Of a stretch of 14,810 bases of DNA, positions 14,425 to 14,810 are shown in pieces. The notes under the pieces were generated by a model that saw only the letters and a list, made by a program, of their open reading frames with translations, ran no database searches and was not told the DNA's origin. The position numbers were made by a program, and so were the translations under genes. The stretch comes from Flavobacteriales bacterium. GTDB taxonomy: Bacteria > Bacteroidota > Bacteroidia > Flavobacteriales_D > Crocinitomicaceae. Location: NCBI GenBank assembly GCA_947462695.1, contig CANHQC010000013.1, forward strand, positions 1 to 14,810, written 5' to 3'. Each line of letters starts with the position of its first letter. Position 1 is the first letter of the stretch.

Positions 14425-14810
14425 ATGGATAAAAATACCTTAACGGGTTTAGTATTAGTTGGAGTGGTCTTTTCCGTCTTCACTATTTTTATGCAACCCT
14501 CTAAAGAGGAACTTCAAGCCCAAGAAAAAGCAAAAAAAGAACAAGCATCGCGTACAGACAAGAAAATTCAAAAAAAGTCTGTCACTGCTCGATCAATTGC
14601 GTCTTCAACTAACAAAGATGAAGTGCGTCCGGTTGGAGAATCAGTTAAAGGCGAACTTGTTCGGTTAGAAAATGATAAATTAATTGTTGATTTCTCTACT
14701 AAAGGAGGGAAAGTGGCAGCTGTTTATTTAAAAGAGTTTGAGTCTTATCAAGACTATGCGAAACGTCCAGAAACTGATCGTAAAAATTCGAAACGTAAGA
14801 TTTCCAAGCC
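14425..14810 (+). CDS. yidC: Membrane protein insertase YidC, first 128 codons (truncated by window end)
   Basis: YidC inserts proteins into the inner membrane, alone or with Sec. The frame from ATG 14425 stays open to the window edge. The N-terminus MDKNTLTGLVLVGVVFSV is the usual start of Bacteroidetes YidC and forms the first membrane segment (about 6-24). A Lys/Glu/Ser-rich periplasmic linker follows (about 26-75), then the start of the large periplasmic beta domain (LVRLENDKLIVDFSTKGGKVAAVYLKEF, about 78-105). The five-helix insertase core lies beyond the window. It starts three bases after the pyrG stop without its own obvious promoter. Confidence 0.92.
   Translation, partial: MDKNTLTGLVLVGVVFSVFTIFMQPSKEELQAQEKAKKEQASRTDKKIQKKSVTARSIASSTNKDEVRPVGESVKGELVRLENDKLIVDFSTKGGKVAAVYLKEFESYQDYAKRPETDRKNSKRKISK

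Noticed and set aside
14459-14668. 69-codon open frame at the window end
   Set aside because: Out-of-frame shadow of yidC, whose own frame stays open to the edge.

Overview
The window is an AT-rich, gene-dense piece of a Bacteroidetes chromosome, most likely a flavobacterium. The evidence is a type IX secretion C-terminal sorting domain, lipoproteins with Bacteroidetes-style lipoboxes, a LytS/LytTR two-component pair, almost no Shine-Dalgarno sequences, and promoter -7 boxes of the form TAnnTTTG upstream of several genes. The pyrG-yidC order would fit a Fluviicola/Crocinitomicaceae-like organism, but that placement is inference. No tRNA, rRNA, insertion sequence, prophage or CRISPR was seen, and no stretch above 300 bases lacks a gene.

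Layout. Positions 1-1179 (+) hold the tail of an unidentified gene and two small lipoproteins in a tight operon. They converge, with a 4-base overlap, on a T9SS-sorted secreted protein (1176-1970, -). Next is a DUF4268 protein (-), divergent from an exported single-domain rhodanese (2565-2975, +). The 93-base gap between them carries two perfect inverted repeats and a -7 box. The rhodanese ends at a strong terminator inside a cluster of three hairpins and faces a cold-shock-domain protein (3072-3518, -). That gene has a textbook promoter and a structured leader of about 130 nt. Upstream of it, on the same strand, lie a class IV aminotransferase and a rhomboid protease, tightly linked. From 5248 the + strand carries a YcbB-type L,D-transpeptidase lipoprotein, ribulose-phosphate 3-epimerase (rpe), a DinB-like protein, an exported protein of unknown function, a tandem universal stress protein and a CvfB-like S1 RNA-binding protein. 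The last gene converges, again with a 4-base overlap, on a LytTR response regulator and its LytS-like histidine kinase (10839-12622, -). The window ends with CTP synthase (pyrG) and the first 128 codons of yidC (+).

Functional view. Most of the window is housekeeping and cell-envelope work: peptidoglycan crosslinking, membrane proteolysis, membrane-protein insertion, lipoproteins, a secreted adhesin-like protein, pentose phosphate and CTP metabolism. Stress and RNA-binding functions are also present (cold shock, Usp, CvfB). I found no convincing new defence, mobile or biosynthetic system. The most interesting signals are regulatory: a candidate CRP/FNR-type operator placed like a class II activator site before the rhodanese gene, and a cold-shock-gene leader with two possible alternative pairings.

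Several starts were moved from early TTG/GTG codons to internal ATGs on family or promoter grounds: the aminotransferase to 4571, rpe to 6865, the exported protein to 8006, Usp to 9204 and the kinase to 12622.
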